Source of the DNA: Lunularia cruciata | Taxonomy: Eukaryota; Streptophyta; Marchantiopsida; Lunulariales; Lunulariaceae | Reading direction: 5' to 3' | DNA length: 64,000 nucleotides | NCBI GenBank assembly: GCA_948567375.1 | Contig: OX419756.1 | Location: 62,598,552 to 62,662,551, forward strand | In this document: positions 11,095 to 23,149 of the stretch, piece by piece | Numbering within the stretch: position 1 is the stretch's first letter | How the letters are laid out: every line of letters begins with the position of its first letter | Made by a program: the position numbers and the translations under genes | Notes under the pieces: generated by a model | Seen by the model: only the letters and a program-made list of their open reading frames with translations | The model's database searches: none | What the model was told of the DNA's origin: nothing

Positions 11095-11913
11095 TGTTGT
11101 GTGGCATTTGATTAATTGAGGAAATGTTGTACACAAAATTTATCCTACATGAGTTTTGAAGGATCAATACAAGACAAATCTTCTATAAGAGTGTAAAAAT
11201 ATAAGTACGGGATAGATTTTCAAATTATGGGATTCCATTTATGGAAGTGCTCAAAAAGATATTTCACATCATGGCTGATTTCTTTGTGAATACAAATGCA
11301 AATGAGATATGACTTATCTTGTTGCAAGCATCTTCTCAAGGGCTTTCCATCAACATCAAGATCATAGAAAATAAGCTCTAGAAAGAAAAGGAATATCCAC
11401 TAGAAGTCTGGGACAAATGTGTCTGTAGGAGCTACAAGATTGCATGCAAGATCAGCTATGGGACTTGCAACAACTGTATTGTGGGATTTTACTATGGGAC
11501 TACTGGATTCCACTATGAAAATAGCTCTTGTGGGAATGTACCCTATAGGAAGTTGCAAGAATGGATCCCACTTGCAAAACTTTGTAGGGTAACATGAATC
11601 AATTGGTACCAAATAATCTACGGTTAGATGCAAGATCAATAGGCACCATACATTATGAAACTAAATAAGGTATTACAAATGTTAGTGTATATAAATATTG
11701 TAGTCTTGGTGTTTAGTTAAGATTTTTCACACTCCTTGAATGAATGAAATCCTATGCATTTATGGACATAAGCAAATGTTGGCCAAACCCCATGAAATTT
11801 GTGCAATTTCTATTCATACTTCTCCTTACCAGATTGATGAATGATAGTTTGCTCATAGAATAGCCAAAATTGTATTTTGTTGTTCTCTCAATCCAATTAA
11901 ATTTCTCACAACA
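11095..11913 (+). repeat. 5' LTR of copia 1
   Basis: Starts TGTTGTGTGG and ends CTCACAACA. A TATA box, TATATAAATA, is at 11688-11697. It aligns along its length with the 3' LTR at 15560-16334 (for example GATTCCATTTATGG against GATTCTATTTATGG, and CTCAATCCAATT). The two LTRs are visibly diverged, which indicates an old insertion. An incidental open frame on the minus strand within it is not a gene. Confidence 0.8.
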
Positions 11914-11927
11914 AGTGGTTTTAGAGA
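11914..11927 (+). other. Decayed primer binding site of copia 1
   Basis: AGTGGTTTTAGAGA directly follows the 5' LTR and resembles the tRNA-iMet-complementary TGGTATCAGAGC used by plant copia elements, with substitutions in the middle. Confidence 0.6.
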
Positions 11928-12720
11928 GTTGGTGTTGAGAGCAAGGAGAATGGTTGTAGAAGATGGAAAAATCAAGATTGATATGTTCAATGTTAAGGGA
12001 CTCACAAGATGCAATTGAGGAGATAAGAATAAGCTCCACCTATATCTTGTGGTAGAAAAGCCAAAAATAGTGGAATTATTGAGTGGGAGCTTCTAGATTG
12101 ATAAGCCTTAGGGGTGGTCAGATTGACATTGGCAAGAAATGATGCATACAACATTGTGCATGAGAAGACCACTCATGGGTTGATTAAGGCATTATCAAAT
12201 ATGTAAAAACAAAACCTTTAGCCTTAAATAAGGTATACTTGATTTGCTAATTAATCAACAAAAGGATGAAAGAAGGTGCATCAATCCAAGATCACAAATA
12301 TTTCATTTCAAGATTGCAATCTATGAACATGAATCTATGATGATGAAGTTTAAGCATTGTTGCCATTATCATCATTATCTGATAGTTAGGAAGCAATAGC
12401 CACAATAATGAATAATTTATTAGGATCAAGTGATCTCAAGTTTTAAAGTATATGAGAATTGATTCTCAATAAAGATTTCTATAGACATACTCTTCAGAAT
12501 TGTCAAGTGTGGTACTATTTTTTGAGAGCATAAGCAAAAAAGCCTCAATGAAGTGAAGTCAAGGAAGAGAAGTTAATCAACAAGCTGCAAGGAAGTATGC
12601 AAAGAAATTATGTGTTGCAGTTGCAATGAGCTTGGCCACTTCAAGAATCAGTGTAAAAGTCCAAAGAAGGAGGAGAACTCAGTGAACATAACAATAGAAT
12701 AAGAGGATGCACATGTAAGA
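11928..12720 (+). pseudogene. Copia 1 gag
   Basis: The nucleocapsid zinc knuckle is clear: C-x2-C-x4-H-x4-C at 12613-12654 (CSCNELGHFKNQC). Upstream frames are broken, but QVDQ- and KLSDIT-like phrases around 12030-12560 and a region with repeated Ser, Gly and Asn codons correspond to the usual gag body. The capsid-like protein would package element RNA. Stops and frame shifts prevent translation. Confidence 0.65.
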
Positions 12721-13700
12721 TCTTGGATTAAAGTTTTTGGTGCATCATTTCAATCTTCCCCATGTAAAGAGTTTGATGCACAACTTTGTTATAGAAACCT
12801 TGGAAAGGTTTACCTCACTAACTATAAACCCCTATTTATCAACGAAGAAGGTAATATGAAGTTAAAGATTTCTCAAGAGTTAATATGGACTTTTACAAAT
12901 GTCAAATATAGCCCTAGAATGAAGAGGATTTTGATCTCCTAGGTCAACTAGATGAGGAAGGATATCAAACATCATTTGAAAGTGCACAATGGAAGGTTAC
13001 TCAAAAAAATCTAATTTGGTATGTTTATATAAGGTTAAAACACTATATGTCTTAAAATAATCAGACCATTTGATGACAATTGCTGATGCAATTTGTCCTT
13101 ATATTCTATGGCACCAAAGACTTGGTCACATGTGCAAGAAGGTATGAAGTAATTAGTTGCTAATGGCAAAATCTTGGAGTTGAAAATTGTTCAACTTGGC
13201 TTTTGTGAACCATGTATTTTGGGAAAGCAAAGCAAGTTTCCTTCAAAAAGACTACAAGAGTACCAAAAGCAAGAAAGTTAGAGTTAATACATACATATGT
13301 GTATAGCCCAACTTGAACTGAGTCACTTGGAGGATCTCACTACTATGTTATCTTTACAATTGATTCTACCACAAAGGTATGGGTTTAATTTTTTAAAAGT
13401 AAATCAGATGTGTTTAATGTTTTCAATCAATGGAAGTCTGTGGTTGAAAACCAATCCATCTATAAATCAAGTGCTTGGAATCTGATAATGGTGGAGAGTA
13501 TAGTAGCAATGAGGGTAGAGAGAATTGTGTGGGGATGGGATCACAATGATTAAAACTGTCCCGAAGACACCACAAAAAAATTGTGTGACTGCTTGAATAG
13601 AACTTGCAATGAAAGAGCTAGATGCATGAGACTACAAACAAGGTTGCCAAAAACATTCTGACAAAATACAGTCAACACAATTGGATATCTCATAAATCAA
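12721..13700 (+). pseudogene. Copia 1 protease and integrase remnants
   Basis: The protease follows the zinc knuckle: RSWIKVFGASFQ at about 12720, where the active-site Asp of the D-S/T-G triad is lost, then KISQELIWTFTNVKY. The pre-integrase motif is seen at about 13110 (LWHQRLGHM) with FCEPCILGKQ at about 13202, the Cys pair of the HHCC finger. The integrase core follows (GSHYYVIFTIDSTTKVW-like region near 13320-13380, CLESDNGGEYSS near 13475). A short deletion near 13755-13790 removed sequence that the other copia copies keep. Confidence 0.7.
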
Positions 13701-13979
13701 GGACCCTTGGTTCCTTTGAGATTCAAGATTCTTGAGAAGGAATGGTAAAAAATGAAGATGAATCTCTTGCACTCGATAAATTGTTGCAAACAATTTATCC
13801 AGAAAACCTTTAGGAGTTTAGTAGAAAATAGAGATATCATACCAGATTCAATCACACCTATACCTGATTTGAAGAGATCTACTAGATTGTAGGAACCAAT
13901 AGAGAGGTTTTCCTCATCCATTTATTACTTACTCCAGACAAAAAATAGTGAACTTGAGTGCTTCTTAGATGCAATGCAA

Positions 13980-15545
13980 AAGGAGGACTCATTGTAGTGC
14001 TTGCAATGAAGGAAGAGATGTCATCCTTAGGGAAGAATGAGACTTGGTCACTAACAAGCTACTAGAGGGAAAGAAAGCATTGCATAAGAAATGGGTGTAC
14101 ATGATCAAAGAAGAACATGATGGAAGTAAGTGGTACAAGGTCAAACTTATGACAAAAGGTTTTCAACATGGCAAATCTATACCTTTTGTAACCAAAGATA
14201 TAGACTATAATGAACTTTTCTCTCCCTTAGTTAAGATGACCACCATCAGATTAGTCTTAGGTTTTATGACTATAGAGGATTTGCATCTAGAGTAGCAAGA
14301 TGTAGAAACAACATTTCTATATGGAGAAATTGAGGAGGATGTCCATATGGCACAATTGAGGAAAGGTTTCAAATCACTAAGAAAGGAGAAATTTTTTCAA
14401 TTTGCAAAGGACTCTCTATGCTTTGAAACAAGCTACTCTATAGTGGTACTTGAAATTTGATGGTTATATGACCAAAAATGGTTACACTTTATGCAAAATT
14501 GATAATTGTTGCTACATTAAGTCATTTGTTGATTCATACATCATCTTGTTGCTTTATGTTGATGACCTATTGGTTGTTAAATCCAACATGAGGGAAATCA
14601 ACTAGCTAAGGTGAAAGTTGTTTGATGAATTTGAAATGAAAGATCTAGGTCCTTCACAACATATGTTTGGAATGAGGATTAGAAAATAAAAATTTGTAGG
14701 TACTTTGAAGTTATCTCAAGAAAAATACATCAAGAAATTGATGGAAAAGTTTGGTTTATAAAATGCTAAAAATTGAACCACTCCCCTGGGAACTCACTTC
14801 AAACTCTCTAAGGAGCAATCACCAAGATTGATGCGGATAGAGAGTACATAAGTAGAGTACCTTATGCATTGACAATTGGTAGTTTGATGTATGCAATGGT
14901 ATGAAATAAGCTAGATTTTGATCATGCAATAGAAGTTGTGAATGGGCTCATGTCAAATCTAAGAAGCAATAAAATGGCTATTATGCTACTTGAAAGGTAC
15001 AATTGATAAGGCACTTTGTTTAGAGCAAACATATTCTATTTTAGAGGGCTTCATTGATGCAGATTTGGGAGGTGACTTTAATAGCAAAAAGCGCACTACA
15101 TGGTATGTGTTTACCATGGGTGGTATTGCCATTAGTTGGATGTCATGATCTCAAAATATTTTTTCTCTTTCTACCACAAAAGTTGAGTATATGGCCACCT
15201 CAAAAGCTAGCAAGGAGATGATCTGATTGAAAAATTTTATGGTTGTGCTAAGCAAGAAACAAGAGGAATATATTTTTCATGGTGATAGCCAAAGTGCTAT
15301 CAATCTTGCAAAAAATCCTATGTTCATGTTAGGACATAGCATATTAAATTAAGGTATCAGTTCATTGATGAATTGGTAGATCATGGAGTACTAACTTTGG
15401 TAAACATTGTGGGAGTAAGCAATCTGTAGATATCTTTACCAAGGGAGTCACAATTGAGAAGCTCAAGCAATACATAGTTGCAATTAGACTTCAAAGTTCA
15501 CTGATTAGAGAAGTCATATACATTAGGTGACAAGTAATGTTAGAG
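13980..15545 (+). pseudogene. Copia 1 reverse transcriptase and RNase H
   Basis: RT starts with the conserved ALHKKWVYMIKEEHDGSKWY at 14078-14137 and LMTKGFQH. The catalytic box YVDD is intact at 14555-14566 (LLLYVDDLLVV), followed by KFGLXNAK and the LGTHF region. RNase H has ADLGGDF near 15060, LSTTKVEYMA near 15170 and HGDSQSAINLAKNPMF at about 15279, the usual Tork/Tnt1-like end. Many stops. A GTGGGAGATT polypurine tract sits at 15551-15560, just before the 3' LTR. Confidence 0.8.
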
Positions 15546-15559
15546 TCTAAGTGGGAGAT

Positions 15560-16334
15560 TATTAAGTGTGAAGTTTGATTAATTATAGAAATGCTCTATT
15601 GGAAAAGTATCCTACAAGAAAATTGAAAAGTCAATACAATATAGATCTTCTGTAGGAGTGTAGAAGAGTAGGTATGGATAGATCTTGAAATTACAAGATT
15701 CTATTTATGGGAGTACATAAAAAAGCAATTCACATTGGGATTGATTATTTTATGAAAACAAATTCAAATGAGTCATACTTTATCTCATTGGAAGAATCTT
15801 GTCAGGGATTTTCCATGAGTACCAAGATCATAAAAAATGGAGTTCTAGAAAAAAGTTACATCCACATGAAGTTTAAGACAAATGTATCCTGTAGGAGCTA
15901 CAAGATTGGTTTTGGGACCTACGGAATTGGCTATTGGAGCTATAAGGATGGTTGTGGGAATGGTCCTATGGGATTCTACTATGGGACTACATGATGGGAA
16001 TGTACGCTATGGGAAGGTGACATGTATCAATTGGTACCATACAATCTAGACTTAGATATGGGATCAATAAGCACCACATATTCCAAAACTAGATAAGGGA
16101 TGACAAGTACAAGTGTATATAAATATTGTGGTGTGGGTAGTCAATTGAGATTTTTTTGACACTTGAATGAATAAAATCCTGTGCCATTGTAGACATAGAT
16201 TGATGTTAGCATAACCACATGAAATTTGTGTAATATCTATGCATGTTTCTCCTTAATAGATTGATGAATGATTTTTTGCTCATATAATAGTTTGTATTTC
16301 ATTGTTCTTTCAATCCAATTTGATTTCTCCAGCA
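15560..16334 (+). repeat. 3' LTR of copia 1
   Basis: Begins TATTAAGTGTG (the canonical TG has mutated to TA), includes TATATAAATATTG at about 16118, and ends CTCCAGCA. The flank after it, AATGTGACATCAC, is the continuing chromovirus gag. The 95-residue frame at 15707-15994 lies wholly inside the LTR and is not a gene. Confidence 0.8.
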
Positions 16335-17898
16335 AATGTGACATCACATTTTTGAATATTCACTCTAAAATAGACAACCCTAAAATGGTATCCAAATAGA
16401 GATTATGGAGCATAATGAACATGTAAACAATGAATACCAGTAGAATATATTGAGTCACTTACAAGAAACTTGACTTGGTCCAATGGGATTGAAAGCTCAA
16501 ACTATGCAACTTTGATTCACTTGCAAATATAACATTAGATTTTGGTTGTAAAATTTGGTAGATTTTGAGAGTTTTGAGAATTTTATGTCCATGCAATTAG
16601 CAATAGAGTTCAATATTCTTATAAAACTAATTTTATGCAATAAATTGATGATGGTAGATGGTAGAAAGGGTTTTGCACCCTCACAACCTTTTGCATTCAA
16701 GTCTAAGAAGGAGTATTCTAAGTACATGAGATTTATAGTCACCTCCTTACACTATAATATCAATCTAGGTCTTCCTTGGCTTGAACGTCTAAACTTAACC
16801 CTAAACCCTCATAAGGTTCAATTTGGCTGGACTCAACAACACATTCAAGTACAACACCAAGGTAAAAATAACCAATTATGTTCTTGGTATCTTTGAGTAA
16901 GACACCTAAGAATAATTTGTCCCAAAATGGGAGGTTTTTCAATAAAATAGCTATATAGCAAGCTTTGGAGGAAAATATTCTAAATTTTGCAATATGGATC
17001 AAATCTATTGTGCAAGGAGACAATGATGAAGATCAAAAGTCAATGCTTGATCAAATAGTTTAGGAATTTGCAAATGTGTTCTAGATGATTTTCCAAAGAG
17101 TTTACCCTCTTATCAAGGGATGCCTTTCAAGATTTAGTTATTATGATGTACTCCTATGAGTACATCAATCTATAAGCTCTCATCAAAGGAGTTAGAAGAG
17201 CTTCAAACAATGTTGATTGAGTTGTTGGAGAAGAATTTTATACAATCCAATACATCTTCTTGGGGAGCACAAATACTCTCTGTACCAAAGAAAGATAGAG
17301 GAATTCAATTTTCTATTGACTACCCTAGCCTTAATAAACAAACAAAGAAGATTGTGTACCCTTTGTCTTGAATTGATAATTTATTGGATAAATTGAACGA
17401 AGCACGATACTTCTCCAAATTGGACCTTTGAAAAAACTATTGGAAAATTCCTATTGAAAAGAAAGAAGTGCAAAATATTACCGGTCACACAAGGTACGGG
17501 TCTTTTGAATAGAGAGTTTTACCTTTGGGTTCACTAATGCTCCAGCAATTTTCATAGGTACCTATGAAAACTACCAGAGCATATATTGGGTGTTGGATGG
17601 GCTATTGGATCTATATATTGTGTTGTTCTTTGGATGATATTTTAATCTATGGTAAGATAGAGGTAAAACACAAGAGTTTCATACAATAAATCTTAAAATT
17701 ACACTAATGGAAGTTTTACTACAAGAGATCAAAGTGTACCTTATGGTATAAGGAAGTTACCTTTTTGGATCATAAGGTCTTATCAAAGTGGATCAAGATG
17801 GAAGAGGAAAAATCAAGGCCATTAATAATTAGCTTACTCCTAAGGATTCCATGGAAGTCCAAGCATTTAATGGATTGGCAAGTTTTTATTGGCAGTTC
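16335..17898 (+). pseudogene. Chromovirus A protease and RT
   Basis: Continuation of 10778-11094 after the copia insertion. The protease is readable at 16555-16800 (MVDFESFENFMSMQLA, LMMVDGRKG, MRFIVTSLHYNINLGLPWLE), with the active-site DSG/S degenerated to DFE. A single 20-residue linker repeat lies at about 16917-16975. RT at 17156-17880 has SSKELEELQTMLIELLEKNF, SVPKKDRGIQFSIDYPSLNK and an LDDILIY-coding string at about 17631-17651 in a shifted frame. It stops at GGCAGTTC (17891-17898), where a family-T element is inserted. Confidence 0.75.
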
Positions 17899-18572
17899 TA
17901 TAACATAGGTTGGTGCATGTATGCTCTATAGGAATATTAAATTTAGTGTGCAAGTAGTGGAAAATTATTATCTATATGGAGTTAAGCTAAGCTTGTACAT
18001 AAGTCATGATTACTAGACTTAGGCCTAGCTAAGATAAAAGTGACCCTATTCTAGAGAAGTGAAAAGCGTTAACATCACTATTTTGTCTTCTAGTTTATTG
18101 ATTTGCTATTATTCATAGGTATTTGACTTTGAGGAAAGATTTGAGAACGTTTAGGTCTACAAACCTTGTTGGGGTGGCTTTTTCTCTAGTCTAAGACAAC
18201 CCATGTAAGGGAATCCTTGAATTAGTTGGAAGGTAAGGATACAATCACTGACTCATGGGATTATTCCCATGTGCTTGGATATTCCTTTAGACTTTTAGAT
18301 ATGTTTTCACTTTTAAGCCTAGTAACTTGAGTTACTCCAATAATAAGTAACTTTGGTCTATAGCCTTTTCACAAGTATATAAGATAGGAGTGAGGAGATA
18401 CTCATCATCCTTTCATTTGTAAGTATCTGTCTCATTGAGCAATGTCTTGAGTCTTAAAGATACCTTGGAGTTCTAGCTTTGGAGGAATGAGATGGAGTTG
18501 TAGTTCTTTGCCTTCTTAGTCCATGTTTCACTACTTTAATAAACATTAGAGATTCATCTTGGGTGAGAGATA
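17899..18572 (+). repeat. 5' LTR of truncated T copy
   Basis: Diverged from the LTRs at 41805 and 48765. Shared landmarks are GTCATGATTA, GTGACC/GGAGACC, TTTTGTCTTCTAGT, TTTGACTTTGAGGAAAGA, AATATTCCTTT, AGTAACTTGAGTTA, ACAAGTATATAAGA (TATA region near 18374), CTCATCATCCTTTCATTTG and GTGAGAGA at the end. The terminal TG and CA have both mutated. Confidence 0.7.
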
Positions 18573-19499
18573 TAATGGTTCTTTTTTTTGGTTCCTTTAC
18601 CAAGTACTCTATAGAAGACAAGATAATGTTCCATGTTCAATTTTATATTAGACAGAAGGAGACTATGAGAGCTCACTTGGACAGAAAATTAGGGGATGAG
18701 AAGGCTAAACTTATATAGGAGATCTTGGATATATTTTTCATAAACCTTATAGTTCATTATGATTTTTTGAGCTGATATTATATATACTATATGCATGAGA
18801 TGATTTGGAGAGATTGTGTGAGGTGGATTGTAAATTTTGTAGATAATGTTGATTTTGGGCAAAACCTAAAGTTTGATATGTGAATCTTAAATTTCCATAA
18901 AGGGAAGCCTGAATAAAATTTCAGTTCGGACAACTTAAAACTATTATAAGTGCTACTACACACAATAGGCTAGAAATTTTGGAAGATGGAAGGGTAAACT
19001 ATTCATGTTAATTGTACAATCTGTAGAATTTTGTATAGAGTTTTTTATTTCTCAATTTTGAAACAAATTGTTCTTAAACTTTCTAAATAAATTCAGTGCA
19101 ATAGATTCTCTCTTTGGGTTTACAAATTAAGGAGAGATCATTCTTGCATAGGAAGTTATAAATTTATGGGGGAGGGAGGTTTAGACCAAATCTGGGAAGA
19201 TGTGTGATAAATAAAGAGGTTTAATAGCCAAATGGCTCAATGAAAACAACTAAAAACATCTAGGGAGGACTCCATAGATGGAGCTTGTGTGTGCAAAATT
19301 TCACAGAATTTGGAGTTTCTAGTTTGGAGGATTAATTGAGGTTGTGAAGAAGGGTCATTTCTAAGGAGTTGAGTTCTTATGCTTGAAGAGTGTAAGAACA
19401 ACCAAAACTATGTTTGAGTGTTTAGACTCATCTTGGGAGAATAGGGGGCATCAAGAGTGGAGTTTGATGCTTTGCAAGGTCCCATAAGGGTTTGATCTG

Positions 19500-19904
19500 A
19501 TTGTAGGGGTTGATTAGAAAAGAGAGTTTAGAATAGAATTTAAAAAGAGTGTATAGAGGATCCAAAAACTTACACCACTTGGAGGAAAGAGTGGTTCTAA
19601 GTGCCTTTAATATGGAGAGAAGAGATATAACACAAGTTCATGTTAAGTGACCTGTGAGAGTAGGAGATTGAGGGAAAAGAGAGGCTTACTTGACTTGGAA
19701 CTACATGTTGGATTTTCTTCACCAAGATTGAGGACGAAATCTAAAACCAAGGAGATGTATGAGATTTGTGGAGTAGAAGGACTTCCAAAAGTGCATGAGT
19801 GTAGTGGAGTAATAGCACTTTTGGAGACTTTGGTGAAAGATCTTGGGGAGAGTCTTAGTACCACTATGGAGAAAATACCTTCATCAAATAGATCTCAAGA
19901 TTAG
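19500..19904 (+). pseudogene. Pre-gag open frame, T copy
   Basis: The 85-residue frame at 19647-19904 (ESRRLREKRGLLDLELHVGF, ICGVEGLPKVHECSG, LVKDLGESLSTT) corresponds to the C-terminal two thirds of the pre-gag frame of the T element at 43378-43827. The zinc-knuckle-like part just upstream is recognisable but frame-shifted (GKSGSKCL-like codons near 19585-19620). It lies between LTR and gag, an unusual place for a coding frame in gypsy elements. Confidence 0.55.
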
Positions 19905-20094
19905 TGATAGAGTATTTTTCAATTGATGAATAAACTATCCATGAGAGTTTGACTAATATGCACCTTGGGATTTGATCATGCAATGGAAATCCTAGAGCAG
20001 CTTGAATCTTTTTAATTGCTTATGGTGACTTCTGTAAAATGGTGTTAGTCATGTTTGTACTTTATTAGTTATAAGGTGAGAGACAATAAAAAAA

Positions 20095-20097
<3 letters not shown>

Positions 20098-20191
<94 letters not shown>
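20098..20191. repeat. Compound (CA)n(TA)n microsatellite
   Basis: About 26 CA units up to 20150 are followed directly by about 20 TA units up to 20190. It lies between the pre-gag frame and gag of the truncated T copy. The corresponding place in the longer T element (about 43993-44050) is a purine tract of AGAGAAAAG type, so the microsatellite arose or expanded in this copy. A minus-strand Cys/Val and Ile/Tyr open frame over it is an artefact. Confidence 0.95.
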
Positions 20192-20193
<2 letters not shown>

Positions 20194-20199
20194 GAACGA

Positions 20200-21435
20200 A
20201 AGGGAGTGAGTGATAAAGATAGGAAGAATTCTAGTTTTCTTTGGCAAAAATAGAAAGGATGTGGAGGCTTTTATGAGAGACTTCAAGAGGGCTTGCATAG
20301 AAAACAATGAGAGAAGGAAGAATGAGTGGGCCCCATTGGTATTTGATTTCTTTGAGGATGTAGCTCTTATATGGTATGACTTAGTATACCAGAAAAATTA
20401 ATAGATGGGCAAGAGGAGTCTTGCAAGAGTTTGACTATAACACTCATTAGAAAACTTTTTTGGATGAGAGTTATGAGAGATTGATGAGTAACATAACATT
20501 CCTCAAGCAAGGATATGGAGATAGAGTGTTTATGAAAAAAGAGTGGAAAAGTTAGAATCCAAGTTATGCATAGTGTTGAGGAAGAGTATGGATGATGTGG
20601 AGAGTACCATGAGTGGGATATGAACCATGCTCATCAAGATTTTTTGGGAGGGTTGAAACTGAAAATTCAAAGCAAGGTGGGATATGAGAAACCTTCTTCC
20701 AAGATGGAAGCTATCAATATTGCAATTTGTATGGAGGAGAATTTAGAAGGAGATGAGAGTGATGTGGTGGTGAAAGAGGCTGTACATCATCCACAAGCCT
20801 ACAAGTATGGTGGTTCTCTTGATCCTTTGGTAGCAAGGGTGCCACCACAAGTAAGAGGTGCTTCTATTCTTGCACCTCTGCCAAAAGATCCCCTTTAAAC
20901 TATCATGGAGTAACTTGCAAATCTCAAGACCAATATGGTGCAACTATGGAAGAAGAGAGAGGTGGACCAGAATTTTGAGAGAGGACCTAAGATTTATGGA
21001 ACTATCCATATAGAGGAGGCCAACTAACTAGCAATTTCAATGATTAAAATTATTTTGGTTATGGAGGTAAAAGTCACATTCAAAAGAATTGCACAAATTC
21101 CACAAACCATGGAGGAAGGTGTTATGAGGAGGCAAATAGAGAAAAAGAGAGAGAGGTGGTGAAGCACTAGTGCCTCCTATGAAAAATAGCGGTAAGGAGA
21201 TAGTATCCATAGATGTGATAGAGAGCAAGTATAAAAAGAGAGAATGCTCAAACTCCAAAGGTCTTAACTTGGAGCTTTTGGCATAAGAGAAGAGTATATT
21301 TTGCAGATGATATAAATCTTTCTCAAGAATTTACTCCTAGTAAGGATAGTCCAATGCGCACAAGGAGTACTTGTACTACTAGTTCAACATCTTCAACAAA
21401 GACTCCAAGGAAGAACATGAGGATGGATAGTGGAT
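20200..21435 (+). pseudogene. Gag of truncated T copy
   Basis: Gag begins near 20214 with KIGRILVFFGKNRKDVEAFM and RDFKRACIENNERRKNEW, then FFEDVALIWYDLVYQK, a retrotransposon-gag capsid pattern. It continues through SYERLMSN and FLGGLKLKIQSK to KMEAINIAICMEENLE (20704-20740). The zinc-knuckle region at about 21050 is degenerate. The sequence ends at TPRKN near 21415. Several stops are present; this copy preserves residues where the T element at 44055 has a frame shift. Confidence 0.7.
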
Positions 21436-23141
21436 ACTCTTAGTTATAAGAGCTAAATATTTAAACCCAACATTCATACTTCTATGTTCATCTGGTACAA
21501 TGACTTTTGATTTTGACAATATGGAGACTTTATGGAAGGAATCAATGAAGGTAGGGTGAATTTTGTTTCATTTTCTTAGTCATTTGTTGATATAAGAGGA
21601 TATTTGATCAATTTGATTTGAACAAAAACAACATGAACTCCATCTTAGACAAATTTTGTCAAAACTTTTTGGGATAAAGATTGGAGGATTTGGCTTTTTT
21701 ATTTCTAAATTTTTTTTCCTATATATTTTTTAGACTCTGTAAAACATTTCCTCGTGTGCTTATCCAGCTTAGCTATTTCTTCAAATTTTTATAACACACA
21801 CAAAGCTTATAGTTTACAACTTATGCAAGAAGATGTAATTATTTGTATATTTAGTCATCCAACTAGATGAAAAATTTGATTGGTTTATTAAGCATGCATA
21901 ACCTGAATGTGACCAAGGCAAAATAATATTTCAAATATTGTTTTAGGTACAAATCTAAAAATTTAGATAATCAATAATAAACAAAATAAAAAAACTATAT
22001 ATTCAAGTATCATTTATCACAATAGTGAATAGAATAAAGACCATCTATGCTTATCTACACTAAGGTTAATATGGTCTTGTACAAATTTTAGCTTTGCATA
22101 ATCTTTATACAATGTACAAACTTACTTTTCTTATTCAAATCTTGTAATTTGCAAAATCTATGGGTCATCTCACAAGATCTACTTAACTTAACTAGAACAC
22201 TCATTTTTGGTATTTTCCACAAATTCTCTATTTGTAATAGTCATACACCTTCTTCTTTGTTAATTTATAGAGAAGATTAAAATTCTCAACCTTGGGACTA
22301 CATTTGCAATAAACAAGATATGTAACTATTCTTAAAGTAACGTGCTAGCTGTAGTGATGTTCTGCCTTGGTGCCACTCTAAAAAACTCCTTGGTGTTTTG
22401 GAGAGACAATAACAAAGACATTTTGATTTTGATTACAACATTTACCTTCTTGAATACTTGTGTATAAAATCTTCTAGAGTTGTATGACGTGAACCTTTTT
22501 TTTGGTCAATCTCCAGAGGCTATCAGAAAAAGCAGTCTCTTAGTGGTGTTGAGTTGCTTGGCTAGCATGAATCACAATCAATAATTTTTACAACAAGATG
22601 TATATTTCAATATTTGGACTTTTCTTAACATATCAAATTAGGAGATTGTTTTGTAAATTGATATGTCAAATGATGATTTGTTCAATCTTAATTATATTGA
22701 TTCCAGTATAACTTTAAAAATTTTGGATTATAATATTCAACATTTAAATTTATTTATATAAGAAGTGAAATTTTTTATTTTTTAAAAGTAAATAATTAAA
22801 TTTTTTACTAATATTGATATTAAATATTTTCATCTTTATTAATATTCATTAATGATTTTTTTCAATGCTCCATTCTACTATTATTTGTCCATCAATTCTA
22901 AACATAAAATCAATCTTCATTCCATGTTCACTCATTCAAAATTTTTAATGCAAAATTATAAATTTTTACTTTTAATCAAATAAAAACCAATGTTCATTTG
23001 ATCACATTCATTTTCTAGTGTGTTGTTTATATGTCTTTTAAAAATTTGAATAGTTACTGTTAATTTTTTCAATACAATATATCAAATACTATTCTCCTTT
23101 TATTTTTAAAATAATGGTAATCTACTTATTTGAATGTGTAT
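21424..23141. repeat. AT-rich block B, inverted copy at 57984-59349
   Basis: Non-coding and strongly AT-rich. Its reverse complement is found on the right, in the same order: GGTAGGGTGAATTTTG (21551), CAATTTGATTTGAACAAAAACAACATG (21609), GCTATCAGAAAAAGCA (22519), TTGGCTAGCATGAAT (22558), CTATTCTCCTTTTATTTTTA (23089). The left copy has about 410 bp (near 22065-22478) that the right copy lacks. I see no LTR, terminal repeat or open frame. It may be ordinary intergenic DNA carried in a segmental duplication. Confidence 0.75.
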
Positions 23142-23149
23142 TTCCAATC

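Larger units (their letters stand above)
11095..16334 (+). mobile_element. Ty1/copia element, copia 1 (Tork/Tnt1-like order)
   Basis: A complete-structure but inactive copia element of about 5.24 kb, with order 5' LTR, PBS, gag, protease, integrase, RT, RNase H, PPT, 3' LTR. It sits in the zinc-knuckle region of chromovirus A. The left flank ends AATTG and the right flank starts AATGT. The uninterrupted site in chromovirus F reads CTAATTGAGGC (around 33474), so AATTG is the target site. All frames contain stops. Members of the same family lie at 27152-30290 and, inverted, at 60284-63057. Confidence 0.85.
17899..21435 (+). mobile_element. Truncated family-T gypsy copy
   Basis: This aligns with the first 3.6 kb of the element at 41805-49444: 5' LTR, leader, pre-gag open frame, gag with zinc-knuckle region and the start of the protease linker. 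Alignment ends near 21435 at the counterpart of about 45265, so protease, RT, RNase H, integrase and 3' LTR are absent. Its 5' end interrupts the RT of chromovirus A. The abrupt 3' end abuts AT-rich block B, which suggests deletion after insertion. Confidence 0.8.

Noticed and set aside
15707-15994. 95-residue plus-strand frame
   Set aside because: Lies inside the 3' LTR of copia 1 and is repeated in the other copia LTRs (for example 60650-60892).
20065-20307. Cys/Val and Ile/Tyr repeat protein on the minus strand
   Set aside because: Entirely produced by the (CA)n(TA)n microsatellite.
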